Assembly (NCBI GenBank): GCA_019418625.1 | Contig: DYBL01000065.1 | Coordinates: forward strand, 1-45,990 | Source: Clostridiales bacterium | Lineage (GTDB): Bacteria > Bacillota > Clostridia > Oscillospirales > Oscillospiraceae | Length of the DNA: 45,990 nt | Direction of reading: 5' to 3' | Shown here: positions 15,121-23,140 of the stretch, piece by piece | Numbering within the stretch: the stretch's first letter is position 1 | Layout of the letters: each line of letters starts with the position of its first letter | The notes under the pieces: model-generated | Seen by the model: only the letters and a program-made list of their open reading frames with translations | Told to the model about the DNA's origin: nothing | Database searches by the model: none | Program-made: the position numbers and the translations under genes

Positions 15121-15336
15121 TTACTCCACCTTTCGGACATCGTCGGGCTTCAGAAGATTCCTCCCCTGATTGACGGTCATAAACCGCTCCAGCGTGTCCC
15201 TGCGGATAATGGTCTTGCGCCCGACCTTCAGCACGGGCAGCTTCCCCCAGTCCCCCAGCTTCCGCATGGTGTTCCTGCCGATCCCCGTACATTCCGCCGC
15301 TTCCTCTATGGTAAATCCCATTTTGACTGTGTCCAT
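15121..15336 (-). CDS. Excisionase-like helix-turn-helix protein
   Basis: A 71-residue winged-helix protein: FTIEEAAECTGIGRNTMRKL, then LPVLKVGRKTIIRRDTLERF, the pattern of MerR-type excisionases such as Tn916 Xis. It should bind element ends and direct the integrase toward excision. GGAGG lies 9 bases before the start. It is transcribed away from the XRE gene, and together with the integrase 950 bases away it completes a recombination module. Confidence 0.85.
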   Translation of the reverse strand: MDTVKMGFTIEEAAECTGIGRNTMRKLGDWGKLPVLKVGRKTIIRRDTLERFMTVNQGRNLLKPDDVRKVE

Positions 15337-15465
15337 TCTCTCGACCTCCTTCCAAAATACTCATTCTGCAACTTCTACATTGTTATTATACTTACTTTGC
15401 TATCGCTTGTCAACTCGTATTAAGCCCATTCAATAAATTTTTACAAAGAAATATGCAAAACAGGG

Positions 15466-15494
15466 TTGCAAATTCAACTCGCTTATGCTATGAT
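15466..15494 (+). promoter_or_regulatory. Promoter of the XRE gene
   Basis: TTGCAA (15466-15471), a 17-base spacer and TATGAT (15489-15494), followed by GGAGG and the TTG start at 15519. The very short distance gives a leader of about 20 bases. The stretch between this gene and the excisionase is the divergent control region. Confidence 0.7.
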
Positions 15495-15518
15495 AGTACT
15501 CGTTAGGAGGTGAAAGCC

Positions 15519-16184
15519 TTGAATGACAGGAAAATGCTTACCGCAAAAGAGGTAGGGCTGCGAATCAAGGAACGGAGAAACGAACTGAAAATCTCCATGC
15601 CCGAACTCGGCAGGCGTGTGGGCGTAAACAAGTCCACCATTCAGCGGTATGAAACGGACGGGGTAAACCCCACAAGAAGCATGGTCATCAACGGGCTTGC
15701 GGAAGCGCTGCTGACCACGCCCGAATGGCTGACCGGCCTTTCGGAAGAAAAAGAGTATTCCGTCCCGACGCTCTGTGAAAACGAGCTGACGGAGCACATC
15801 AGGAAGTATCTGGATACGGTTGCTTCCACCGTCAAAGGGGACGGGCACCGGCAGCTTATGACAACCTTTCTCGGAAAGCTGATCGACCTTTACACAATCC
15901 TGACCTGCCATTTTGCAGACGCCATGGCCGAGGTTGACCGTGTAGCGGAGGACGAAGGCTTGAAACAATCGCTCAGGCGGTATGCGGTTGAATCCGGGGC
16001 GATTACCGAACGGGTATATCGCAGGGAAATGGAACAGCCTATCGAAGATATGAAGCGATTTCTTGACGGGATTTTACATATCTACGATGAGGGACGCACA
16101 AAGGTATCCATGGGCGACCTCTTCGGGATAGTGGCGGAAGCCGAAGCACGGCTGTCCGAAAAAGAAAATTCCGTGGCACCTTGA
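15519..16184 (+). CDS. XRE family regulator of the element
   Basis: A 221-residue regulator. The helix-turn-helix lies near residues 9-65: LTAKEVGLRIKERRNELKIS, then MPELGRRVGVNKSTIQRYE. A long helical C-terminal domain of unknown ligand follows. I chose TTG at 15519, since GGAGG (15506-15510) is 8 bases upstream; an in-frame GTG at 15510 would fall within that site. It lies between excisionase and integrase and probably controls one or both. Confidence 0.85.
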   Translation: MNDRKMLTAKEVGLRIKERRNELKISMPELGRRVGVNKSTIQRYETDGVNPTRSMVINGLAEALLTTPEWLTGLSEEKEYSVPTLCENELTEHIRKYLDTVASTVKGDGHRQLMTTFLGKLIDLYTILTCHFADAMAEVDRVAEDEGLKQSLRRYAVESGAITERVYRREMEQPIEDMKRFLDGILHIYDEGRTKVSMGDLFGIVAEAEARLSEKENSVAP

Positions 16185-16293
16185 CAAAAAAACAGGCCGG
16201 TTGAAACCAACCGGCGGAAGTGACACAACTTATTTTACGCACACCATATGTCACAGTCCCGATTGCCACGGATAGGAAGGAGAATTTTTATCT

Positions 16294-17592
16294 ATGGCAA
16301 AAGGTTCTGTAAGGAAAAAAGGCAAGAAGTGGTATTACCGCTTTTATATCGAAGATGAAAGCGGCAGGCAGGTACAGAAGGAGTTTGCGGGCACGGAGAG
16401 CAAAAGCGAAACGGAAGCGATGCTCCGCAAGGCAATGGAAGATTACGAAGCCAAAAGGTTTGTCGGCAAGGCGGAGAACATCACCGTAGGCGAAATGCTG
16501 GATCTGTGGATTGAGGAAGATTTAAAGCCCAGCAGCTTGAGCAACGGGACGGTCATGGCGTACACGGCGGCGGTCAAAAAGATCAGGAAATACCCGATAG
16601 GAAGCCGCAGGCTGAAAACCGTCACAGCCGACCATTTGCAGGCGTTCCTTGACTTTATGAGCTACGGCGGCACAAACCCGGACGGGACGGTCTCTCCCCC
16701 TATGAGCAAGGGATATATGCTCCAGTTCTCTGCGGTGCTGCAAGGGGCGTTCCGCTTTGCGGTGTTCCCGAAGCGGCTGATTACCTTCAACCCGATGCAG
16801 TATGTACGGCTGCGGGGGCGGAAAGAGGAAGCGGACATCTTCTGCGGGGAGGAAGCCGGGGCGGTTTCCCGTCCGACCATCACCCACGGGCAATACCTGA
16901 AGCTGACCGGCTATCTGAAAGAAAGGGAAAACCCTGCGCTGCTGCCCGTACAGATCGCCTACTACACGGGGCTTCGCATTGGCGAGGTCTGCGGCTTAAC
17001 CTGGCAGGACGTCAATCTGGACGAGCAGTACCTGACGGTATGCCGCAGTATGCGGTACAACGGCACAAGGCACAAGACCGAGATAGGGACGACCAAGCGG
17101 AGCAAAGTCCGTACCGTGGACTTTTGCGACACGCTGGCGGAAATCCTGCGGGCGGCGAAGGCGGAGCAGCACAAAAACCGTTTCCAGTACGGGGAGCTTT
17201 ACCACCTGAACTACTATACTGTAGTAAAGGAAAAAGACCGCAGCTACTACGAGGTTTACAGCCTGCCGGGGACGGAGCAAGCCCCCGAAGGGTACAAGGA
17301 ATTATCCCTTGTCTGCGTCAGGCCGGACGGGATGTTTGAAAGCGCCGGGGCGGTCGGGCAGGTATGCCGGAAGGCAAGGAAACAGGTCGAAGGGCTTGAA
17401 GATTTCCACTTCCATATGCTGCGGCACACCTACACGAGCAACCTGCTGTCGGGCGGGGCAAAGCCCACCGATGTGCAGGAGCTGCTGGGGCACTCCGATG
17501 TCAATACCACGATGTCCATCTACGCACACGCTACAAGGGAAGCGAAGCGTACTTCCGCAAGGCTGCTGGACAAGGTAGTCGGCGGGGCATAA
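16294..17592 (+). CDS. int: Tn916-type tyrosine integrase
   Basis: A 432-residue tyrosine recombinase. The N-terminal arm-binding domain begins MAKGSVRKKGKKWYYRFYIE, a core-binding domain covers about 60-170, and the catalytic domain follows. Catalytic residues are visible: Arg near 228 in TGLRIGEVCGL, the HMLRH motif near 374, the LGHSDVNTTMSIY motif and the nucleophile Tyr410. It inserts and excises the element through the 14-bp core, 120 bases past its stop. GGAAGGAG precedes the ATG by about 11 bases. An inverted repeat downstream (TTTCCCTTGTT near 17599, with AACAAGGGGAAA) may terminate it. Confidence 0.95.
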   Translation: MAKGSVRKKGKKWYYRFYIEDESGRQVQKEFAGTESKSETEAMLRKAMEDYEAKRFVGKAENITVGEMLDLWIEEDLKPSSLSNGTVMAYTAAVKKIRKYPIGSRRLKTVTADHLQAFLDFMSYGGTNPDGTVSPPMSKGYMLQFSAVLQGAFRFAVFPKRLITFNPMQYVRLRGRKEEADIFCGEEAGAVSRPTITHGQYLKLTGYLKERENPALLPVQIAYYTGLRIGEVCGLTWQDVNLDEQYLTVCRSMRYNGTRHKTEIGTTKRSKVRTVDFCDTLAEILRAAKAEQHKNRFQYGELYHLNYYTVVKEKDRSYYEVYSLPGTEQAPEGYKELSLVCVRPDGMFESAGAVGQVCRKARKQVEGLEDFHFHMLRHTYTSNLLSGGAKPTDVQELLGHSDVNTTMSIYAHATREAKRTSARLLDKVVGGA

Positions 17593-17616
17593 AGAACTTT
17601 CCCTTGTTTCGGCTCG

Positions 17617-17637
17617 TAAGGGCAAAAACAAGGGGAA
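17617..17637 (+). repeat. Right copy of the terminal 21-bp direct repeat
   Basis: Matches 10375-10395 at 19 of 21 positions in the same orientation and lies between the integrase stop and attR. It is likely an arm-type binding site; it also forms part of an inverted repeat that could act as terminator. Confidence 0.6.
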
Positions 17638-17714
17638 ATACATGAAAACCGAGCATGGAGCAGGCGAAACGCCTTGTATTCTCAATGGTTTTTGGAAAAC
17701 TGAGTTTTTAATCA

Positions 17715-17728
17715 GGATTTGAAAACCA
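17715..17728 (+). repeat. Right attachment core (attR)
   Basis: GGATTTGAAAACCA, the right copy of the 14-bp core. Here the reading frame of the acetyltransferase resumes: Gly-Phe-Glu-Asn-His-Ala-Ile-Glu. Confidence 0.88.
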
Positions 17729-17882
17729 CGCCATCGAGACATTAACAGTAAATGAGCAAAATCCCCAAGCCAAAGGATTCTATGAGCACATGGGATTTCA
17801 AGTCTACAAACGGACTGAGTTGGATGAGCAGGGCAATCCCTATCCTCTTCTCTATATGCGGTATGCGCCATCTGCCAAATAA
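17715..17882 (+). pseudogene. GNAT acetyltransferase, 3' part
   Basis: Fifty-five codons ending in TAA encode the C-terminal part of a GNAT enzyme: VNEQNPQAKGFYEHMGFQVY is the classic A-loop helix and final strand region. It has no start codon of its own and continues exactly in phase from the 5' part at 9932. Precise excision of the element would restore the complete gene. Confidence 0.9.
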
Positions 17883-17921
17883 AAATTATACTTGGCATCT
17901 ATAGTGTTGCGATGCTCCACC

Positions 17922-17959
17922 TCGCCGCGGACGACATATCGTTCGCGGCGACTTTTTTT
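17922..17959 (+). terminator. Strong terminator after the GNAT 3' part
   Basis: TCGCCGCG (17922-17929) pairs with CGCGGCGA (17944-17951), and the stem extends inward to 12 bp with one G-U pair; seven T follow. Confidence 0.85.
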
Positions 17960-17994
17960 AAGTCACCTCTCACTCATTTTGTCGCGGCTCCTCT

Positions 17995-18033
17995 CCAAAT
18001 CGAACCCGCTTCGCTGGGCTTCGATTTGGTTTT
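17995..18033 (+). terminator. Hairpin, terminator-like
   Basis: CCAAATCGAA (17995-18004) pairs with TTCGATTTGG (18020-18029), with CCC/GGG continuing inward around a bulge, followed by TTTT. Confidence 0.6.
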
Positions 18034-18081
18034 GGATGAAAGCCTGAAAGCTGTGGTATCTATACTGTTGTGATGTTCCCT

Positions 18082-18117
18082 GTGGTCGCAAAGTTTGCTT
18101 TGCGACCACGCCTTTTT
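18082..18117 (+). terminator. Hairpin terminator
   Basis: GTGGTCGCAAAG (18082-18093) pairs perfectly with CTTTGCGACCAC (18098-18109); TTTTT lies at 18113-18117. It is the third hairpin in 200 bases. Confidence 0.75.
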
Positions 18118-18338
18118 ATGCCCGCGGCAAAAAAGACGTCATCCGCCTGCTCCCTTGCCCCTCCCTTTCAAAATATCCCGGGATAAGCTGACAGGCAATT
18201 GCAAGTTCTCTTGAAATATGGCAAACCTGATTAAAGCATGGTACCGGAAGCAGCTTCTTTTTCGGTGCCATCGGCCGCTGGAGGATCAGGACAGCAGTCT
18301 GTCTTTCTCCGGCGCCATTTTCAAGAGGAGGGCTTTCT

Positions 18339-19259
18339 ATGAAAAAACGAGTAGTATCCCTGGTTTTGACATGTGTGCTGTGCCTCTGTCTGATGCCGGT
18401 CGCCGCCCAGGCCGCCGACTGGTATGAGGTAAAACCCTTTTACGTTGAGTACTTCGGCAGCAATGAGCCGTCCACCGGGACAAAAGAAATGACCGTTGAC
18501 GGGCAAACCGTCACCGTATCCGTCTTTCCGTCCGGGACGCAATTCAGCTCCTTTAACGGGCTGTATATCGGAGAGACAGAGTCCTATGTGGATGGAGTGC
18601 TCTCCTCCTCACCGTTCGATCCGACGGCAGGTCTGCCTGCACAGGGCATTTATCAGATCAAGCTGTACAGCATGTATTACGGATATGAAGGTGACGTGTG
18701 GGTCACCGCGGAAGGCTCCGGCACCACCGCCGAGCCATCTGAGCCAGACGAACCTGCGGCTCCTTCCTTTACCGATGTAGCCGCGGATGCCTACTATACC
18801 GAGCCGGTAGCATGGGCCGTGGAGCAGGGCATCACCAGCGGCACTACTTCCACCACGTTCTCCCCGAACAATGCCTGCACCCGCGCCCAGATCATCACGT
18901 TCCTGTGGCGGGCCGCAGGGTCTCCGGAGCCTGAAGCTCCCTCCGCATTTACGGATGTAAAGGCCGATGCCTATTATGCCCAGGCGGTGGCTTGGGCCGC
19001 AGAGAGCGGCATGGTAACTGGCAGCACTTTTTCCCCGGATGCTCCCTGCACCCGGCTGATGGCTGTGGAATTCATGTGGAAACAGGCCGGGAGCCCCAGT
19101 GCGGCTGATGCGAATTTTACCGATGTTTCCTCTGACGCCGTCAACTGGGCAGTAGAGGCCGGAGTGACCAGCGGCACCACCGCCGACATGTTCTCCCCCG
19201 ACACCACCTGCACCCGTGCCCAGATCGTGACGTTTCTGTACCGGGCATTTGCCCAATGA
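18339..19259 (+). CDS. Secreted S-layer-homology domain protein
   Basis: A 306-residue surface protein. Residues 1-26 are a signal peptide (KKR, a hydrophobic core, cleavage after AQA). An unassigned domain of about 100 residues follows, then a linker rich in Pro, Glu and Ser. Three SLH repeats lie at roughly 144-195, 205-250 and 262-305, each with FTDV, an AV.WA segment, an SGTT- or TGS-like turn and an FSP..CTRAQ or TRLM end. SLH modules bind pyruvylated wall polymers, so the protein should be anchored on the cell wall. GAGGAGGG precedes the ATG. The N-terminal domain function is unknown. Confidence 0.92.
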   Translation: MKKRVVSLVLTCVLCLCLMPVAAQAADWYEVKPFYVEYFGSNEPSTGTKEMTVDGQTVTVSVFPSGTQFSSFNGLYIGETESYVDGVLSSSPFDPTAGLPAQGIYQIKLYSMYYGYEGDVWVTAEGSGTTAEPSEPDEPAAPSFTDVAADAYYTEPVAWAVEQGITSGTTSTTFSPNNACTRAQIITFLWRAAGSPEPEAPSAFTDVKADAYYAQAVAWAAESGMVTGSTFSPDAPCTRLMAVEFMWKQAGSPSAADANFTDVSSDAVNWAVEAGVTSGTTADMFSPDTTCTRAQIVTFLYRAFAQ

Positions 19260-19557
19260 CACGGTGAACTGTACTCCGGATCGTTTCGCCGCACCATGCC
19301 ATGCAGATGGAAGATCCTGCATGGATCCCGTCCCCTTTGCCTCACCGCAAGCGCATCGCCTGCGGTGAGGTTTCTTCATTTCCTGCAGCCATCTCATGGA
19401 CAGGTGCTCTGCCGCCGCTCTTCCACACCGGCCCGCCGGGCGCTTGGTCCGCCATTGAGCGGCTGCGGAAAATCCCCGCTCCCCGGATATCCCCCCTCCG
19501 GGAACCACATTGCCCCCGGACGCATATCCTGAGTCAAACGCAAAGGAGGGATGGCTT
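19260..19557. other. Intergenic stretch with one terminator, no gene
   Basis: Short frames here lack ribosome-binding sites and family features. The only clear structure is a hairpin with CCTCACCGCA (19340-19349) and TGCGGTGAGG (19361-19370) followed by TTTCTT, which probably ends the SLH gene transcript. Confidence 0.6.
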
Positions 19558-20157
19558 ATGAAACTGTGGCTTGCCGTATGGCAAAAAGCCCTGTGCCTCG
19601 TCCACCCGGTAGACAAGAGCCTGCTGCTCTTTATGCTGATCCTGCTGGTCCAGTCCGCCGTCAATCTCTTTTTGCCCGCAAGTGACAGTGGCATAACGGG
19701 AGATATCGATATTGTGGTGCGCACATCCGCCGCCGCTATTTTCGGCTACTTCCTCAGCGCCAATTTTATCGGCCATGATGAAGAGGCCGGACAGGCGACA
19801 GCGGCCGTCCAAACGCATATACTGAAAACGGGAGCCGGTCCGGTACAGGACAGCGCGCCCCGGGCACAGATCGGCTTTTCCGCCGGTGAGGCGGTCTCGG
19901 CAACTGCAGTGCCCCCAGTCCAGGCACCGGAACAGTCCATCCGCTGCCTGCAGGTACGTGCAGCCACTTTCATCGGTCTTTTCTGCCTGCTCGCGCTGCT
20001 GATCCTGCGCAATCTGACTCAGCTTGGGGTCGTGTCGCCCGCATCGGACTCGGTCACCGGGACCATCGTCCAGTTTCGGGACTTTATCTCCGGCTGCGTC
20101 GGATTTCTGATCGGCTGCCCCACGCATCAAGCCCGTGCATCCGGCACGGAATACTAG
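19558..20157 (+). CDS. Multi-pass membrane protein of unknown function
   Basis: A 199-residue protein with hydrophobic segments near residues 19-40, 55-70, 140-160 and 178-190 and a hydrophilic central loop of about 65 residues. I chose the ATG at 19558 because AAAGGAGGG lies 7 bases upstream; upstream in-frame starts have no such site. No domain is recognised. It is followed 10 bases later by the beta-sandwich protein, so they form one operon, next to and convergent with the phage-particle operon. A holin-like role is possible from size and context but cannot be shown. Confidence 0.7.
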   Translation: MKLWLAVWQKALCLVHPVDKSLLLFMLILLVQSAVNLFLPASDSGITGDIDIVVRTSAAAIFGYFLSANFIGHDEEAGQATAAVQTHILKTGAGPVQDSAPRAQIGFSAGEAVSATAVPPVQAPEQSIRCLQVRAATFIGLFCLLALLILRNLTQLGVVSPASDSVTGTIVQFRDFISGCVGFLIGCPTHQARASGTEY

Positions 20158-20167
20158 GAGGTTTCCC

Positions 20168-21034
20168 ATGCCCGATATCAAGCAGGACCTGCTCAGTCTG
20201 CAGTACAGCCAGAATTTTGAGATCCAGGGAATGCAGGAGGCCAATGTGGATCTGGAGCTGCCCCCTGCCTCCACCTCTGCGGCCACTGTGTACGGCACCG
20301 TCACAGACGGCACCGCCCCCATTGCCGACGCCACCGTCAAACTTTTCGACAGCGCAGGCCTGCCCTACAAGCACACCATGACCGATGCCGACGGCGCCTT
20401 CTCCCTGACCGGCATCCCCGCCGGCACTTATACGCTGGGCGCAGTCAAGGACGGCTACCGGCTCAGCGACGCAGCCGGCGTCACTCTCTCCGCCGGCTCC
20501 ACTGTTCAGGTGGACCTGACCTGCACCCGAGATGTCACCTTGTCTCTGGGCGCCATTGCCGGCACCCTGACCGTCACCGATCCCCTGGGCGGAACCGCCG
20601 TACCGCTGGGCGGGGCGAAGATCACCCTGCAGGATGCCCTGGGCGCCGCAGCGGCTGCCACCTACACCGCTGCGGACGGCGAGTTCGCCTTCTATGATCT
20701 GGCAGACGGCGCCTATACCCTGATGGCCTCTGCGGATGGTTATATGGCCGTCTCCTCCGTGACGGCCGTCATCGCCGGCGGCTCCATTGCCAATGTGATC
20801 ATGACCATGACGGTAGACAGCCGCACCTACAACGGCACCGTCAGCGGCATCATCCGCGACAACGGCGGCCACGCGGTGGCCGGCTGCTTCGTGGGCCTTT
20901 ACCAGGTGACGGACGTGGCTGGTGTTTCTCAGGAGCGGCTGGTGTCTGTCACCAAAACCAACACTGCGGGAAAGTATCTGTTCGGCGGTGTCGGCAGCGG
21001 AGAATATCTGGTCAAGGCAAAGCTGGAACAGTAA
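20168..21034 (+). CDS. Protein with three carboxypeptidase-regulatory-like (transthyretin-fold) repeats
   Basis: A 288-residue protein of three beta-sandwich repeats, each with a VYGTV-type opening, a TDADGAFSLTGIPAGTYTL-type centre and a DGY or similar end: about 39-95, 130-195 and 220-285. Such domains act as structural or adhesive modules. There is no signal peptide and no LPXTG motif, which is unusual for an adhesin and compatible with a cytoplasmically assembled particle component. GGAGG precedes the ATG by 6 bases. It lies just beyond the baseplate end of the phage-like operon but on the opposite strand. Confidence 0.75.
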   Translation: MPDIKQDLLSLQYSQNFEIQGMQEANVDLELPPASTSAATVYGTVTDGTAPIADATVKLFDSAGLPYKHTMTDADGAFSLTGIPAGTYTLGAVKDGYRLSDAAGVTLSAGSTVQVDLTCTRDVTLSLGAIAGTLTVTDPLGGTAVPLGGAKITLQDALGAAAAATYTAADGEFAFYDLADGAYTLMASADGYMAVSSVTAVIAGGSIANVIMTMTVDSRTYNGTVSGIIRDNGGHAVAGCFVGLYQVTDVAGVSQERLVSVTKTNTAGKYLFGGVGSGEYLVKAKLEQ

Positions 21035-21168
21035 TCCCTGACAGCGGCCTGCTGGCCGCGCGCCGCGTCTTCCTGTGCGGGAACGAGGCGGAGGCGGATG
21101 CTTCCTTATGCATCCGCCCCCGCTCCGTCCTATGCGGCATCCGCCTGTCCATCGAAGATTTTTGTCCC

Positions 21169-21429
21169 ATGGATGAAGTGCTTTTGCAGGCGTGGGACAG
21201 CTGCCGCTGTCAGGCGCGGACCCTGCTTTGTCAGGGAACCGTCCTTTTTGGCTTCCTGCGGCCAGGCAGTTATACGCTCACGCTCCGCCGGGGCAGGCAC
21301 TGCTTTACTTTGGCGGTGCGCCTTCCCCCCGGCGGCAACGCGGCCATCCGCTGCTGCCTTTCCACCCGGCGCTTTTGCTGGGAGCGGGATGCGTTCCATT
21401 ACTTTTTCAACACAGCCATGGGAGTTTAA
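21169..21429 (+). CDS. Small Cys-rich protein related to the preceding repeat protein
   Basis: An 86-residue frame ending GV. The PGSYTLTLRRGRHCFTLAVRLPPGG stretch resembles the last strands of the repeats in the preceding gene. The frame is open upstream to about 21031, overlapping the previous stop, but offers no ATG, GTG or TTG there, so the true start may be a rarer codon, or this may be the displaced end of a longer repeat protein. Seven Cys residues are notable. Function is not known. Confidence 0.5.
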   Translation: MDEVLLQAWDSCRCQARTLLCQGTVLFGFLRPGSYTLTLRRGRHCFTLAVRLPPGGNAAIRCCLSTRRFCWERDAFHYFFNTAMGV

Positions 21430-21460
21430 ATGTATCCGCCGCACAAAATCGCATAACATG

Positions 21461-21490
21461 AAAGGAGCGGAGGAATTCCTCCGCTCCTTT
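21461..21490. terminator. Bidirectional terminator at the end of the phage-like operon
   Basis: A perfect 30-base palindrome, AAAGGAGCGGAGGAA and its complement, is flanked by A and T runs on both sides. It separates the convergent repeat-protein genes and the tail operon, and overlaps the last stop codon of the latter. Confidence 0.85.
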
Positions 21491-22065
21491 TATTTTGTCT
21501 TGCCGCCCATCAGCTCAAAGCGCTCCCAGGTGAATTCCTGCTGCTCCACCGACGCCCAGGTATACCCGGCCTCCTCACATTCTGTCCATGTCATATAGCG
21601 GAAGTAGAATTCCACCTCCAAATGACAGGGCAGGATGTCCAGTATAATCTGCTGGATCTCGTCAAATCCGGGCGGCACACCGCCAATGCCCGGAAAAATC
21701 ACCCGCAGGTGTCCGGTGTCCACCTCCAGTGCCTTGGCAGGAATACCGCAGCCGCTGATGGTCCGGTTGATGGCCTCCGGGGTCAGGCTGTCCGCGTCGA
21801 TCTGCATCAGGGCAGTGATGGCTGCCCGGCGATCCTCCACCGTCTCGGCCACAGGGCGCCTGGCAAACAGCGTCTCGCGCCGCTCCAGTCCCTCTTCCAG
21901 CGCCGTGGCCACCAGGCTCTCCCGTTCCGTCCGCTCCAGGGAACGTTCCGTCCGGTCCAGTGCCTGCCCGGCCGCATACACCATCGCCTCGCTGAAAGAG
22001 CCCTTTGACAGATCGTAGATTCCCAGAGGAGCCAGCAGATTCTTCAAATATTCCGCATACGCCAT
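21490..22065 (-). CDS. Tail baseplate protein, YmfQ/DUF2313 family
   Basis: A 191-residue protein starting MAYAEYLKNLLAPLGIYDLS, the standard opening of the DUF2313 (XkdU/gp48-like) baseplate family. A helical region with RTERSLERTERESL follows, and the C-terminal EVEFYFRYMTWTECEE segment fits a strand-rich end. In contractile tails it caps the baseplate wedge after the J-like protein. Its start lies right against the stop of that gene. It is the last gene of the operon; tail-fibre genes that normally follow are absent. Confidence 0.88.
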   Translation of the reverse strand: MAYAEYLKNLLAPLGIYDLSKGSFSEAMVYAAGQALDRTERSLERTERESLVATALEEGLERRETLFARRPVAETVEDRRAAITALMQIDADSLTPEAINRTISGCGIPAKALEVDTGHLRVIFPGIGGVPPGFDEIQQIILDILPCHLEVEFYFRYMTWTECEEAGYTWASVEQQEFTWERFELMGGKTK

Positions 22066-23127
22066 TCAGCTCTCCTCCCAGGCCGTCACTGACAGCTCGC
22101 CCAGTGTCGCAAGCTCACTCTGCTGCACCGAAACATCCTGCTCCGGTGCCGTGATGCGCACGTTGGACACGCTCTCCAGCGAAAATACCAGACTGCTCAG
22201 TTCCGCAAGACGCACGCTCTGCCCCAGAAGCTGCCCGCCAAAAAACGCCGTGATTGCCTGCTCTGCCGCCGCTGCGGCCTCTTCCCCGCTCCATCCGGCC
22301 GCAGGAGCTACCTGCATGGCAATGTCCATCGGCTTTTCCGCAGGAGCAAGCACCTTTACATCCACGGCGATCTCCCGTTTTTCCTGAATGTCCTCCTGTA
22401 CCTGCTGCAGGAGTTCCTCGGAAGGCGTCCCTGCCGCCGCGGCGATATAAACATCCACCGTTCCGATCCCTCTGGCCCTGCCCACCGCCCGGGCAGCCAC
22501 CACACCGGTGTGGGACATGGCCGTCTTCTCATACCAGGCCGCATTGGCTCCGTTGGGCAAGCGCTGATAGCTCTCCAGCACCCGGCTGCGCAGACTCTCA
22601 TCGTCTTCCGGGTCGCTTCCGCCGGAAAATGCCTTGGGATTGGTGCAGCGGGTCACGCCGACAGGACAGGCCGTCAGGATGGCAATGGTTTCCGGAGGTA
22701 CATTGCCGCCTTTTCCGCTGTCTACTGCCCGGGCCGGAACATCCGCCCACAGCGTCCCGGCTTTCAGCGTTCCGGCGGCCGTTGTCTCAAACCGGACCTC
22801 CTCCGCCGTCATACACACGGTCCCCTGCGGAATCGTCAGATCCGACGCCGGCGCCAGGTCCACAGAAAAACGCAGCACGCCCTCCGCCCGGGTACCGTCG
22901 ATGCGCGTGAGGCCCCGCATGGCCGCATGACGCTCCAGATAGACCCCCTGCGCCGTTTGGGGAAAGCTTTGATCCAGCACCCAGTCCGCCTGCATCTCCA
23001 GCGCCTGGACCTGTGCCGCTGCCGCATACAGCCGCACCGCCAGATCACAGGAATCCTCCGGCTGAAAGCCGCATCGTGCCTCCATGTCCGCGCGCATCTG
23101 CGCGTAAATCTCCTCCACGCTTCTCAC
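22066..23127 (-). CDS. Baseplate J-like protein
   Basis: A 353-residue baseplate wedge protein of the Mu gp47/P2 J family. Typical segments are the N-terminal YLERHAAMRGLTRIDGTRAE, the AVDSGKGGNVPPETI motif near residue 137 and the GGSDPEDDESLRSRVL motif near 170, followed by the WYEKTAMSHTGVVAARAVGR segment. It links the central hub to the outer baseplate in contractile tails. It follows the gp25-like gene by 13 bases. Confidence 0.93.
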   Translation of the reverse strand: MRSVEEIYAQMRADMEARCGFQPEDSCDLAVRLYAAAAQVQALEMQADWVLDQSFPQTAQGVYLERHAAMRGLTRIDGTRAEGVLRFSVDLAPASDLTIPQGTVCMTAEEVRFETTAAGTLKAGTLWADVPARAVDSGKGGNVPPETIAILTACPVGVTRCTNPKAFSGGSDPEDDESLRSRVLESYQRLPNGANAAWYEKTAMSHTGVVAARAVGRARGIGTVDVYIAAAAGTPSEELLQQVQEDIQEKREIAVDVKVLAPAEKPMDIAMQVAPAAGWSGEEAAAAAEQAITAFFGGQLLGQSVRLAELSSLVFSLESVSNVRITAPEQDVSVQQSELATLGELSVTAWEES

Positions 23128-23140
23128 GATCCATCTCCTC

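Larger units (their letters stand above)
10220..17728 (+). mobile_element. 7.5-kb integrative mobilizable element inserted in a GNAT gene
   Basis: The unit is bounded by a 14-bp direct repeat, GGATTTGAAAACCA, at both junctions with the split acetyltransferase gene. Inside are TnpV, TetR, an ABC exporter pair, a MobA/MobL relaxase, a putative oriT, an excisionase, an XRE regulator and, next to the right end, a Tn916-type integrase. No type IV secretion genes are present, so transfer would need a helper conjugative element. The TnpV-TetR-ABC block is AT-rich and the relaxase-integrase block is GC-rich, indicating a patchwork origin. Confidence 0.92.
17894..18117 (+). repeat. Two repeat-plus-hairpin units downstream of the GNAT gene
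   Basis: The 25 bases at 17894-17918 match 18055-18079 at 21 positions. Each copy is directly followed by a GC-rich hairpin and a T-run (17922-17959 and 18082-18117), so the unit is about 65 bases, repeated after 161 bases. TATAGT and TATACT sit at the same place in the two copies. They may be paired tiny transcripts or remnants of element ends. No gene lies in 17883-18338. Confidence 0.5.

Noticed and set aside
16181..16209. TTGACA as a promoter for the integrase
   Set aside because: No -10 at suitable distance, and the hairpin GCCGGTTG/CAACCGGC at 16196-16215 occupies that place.
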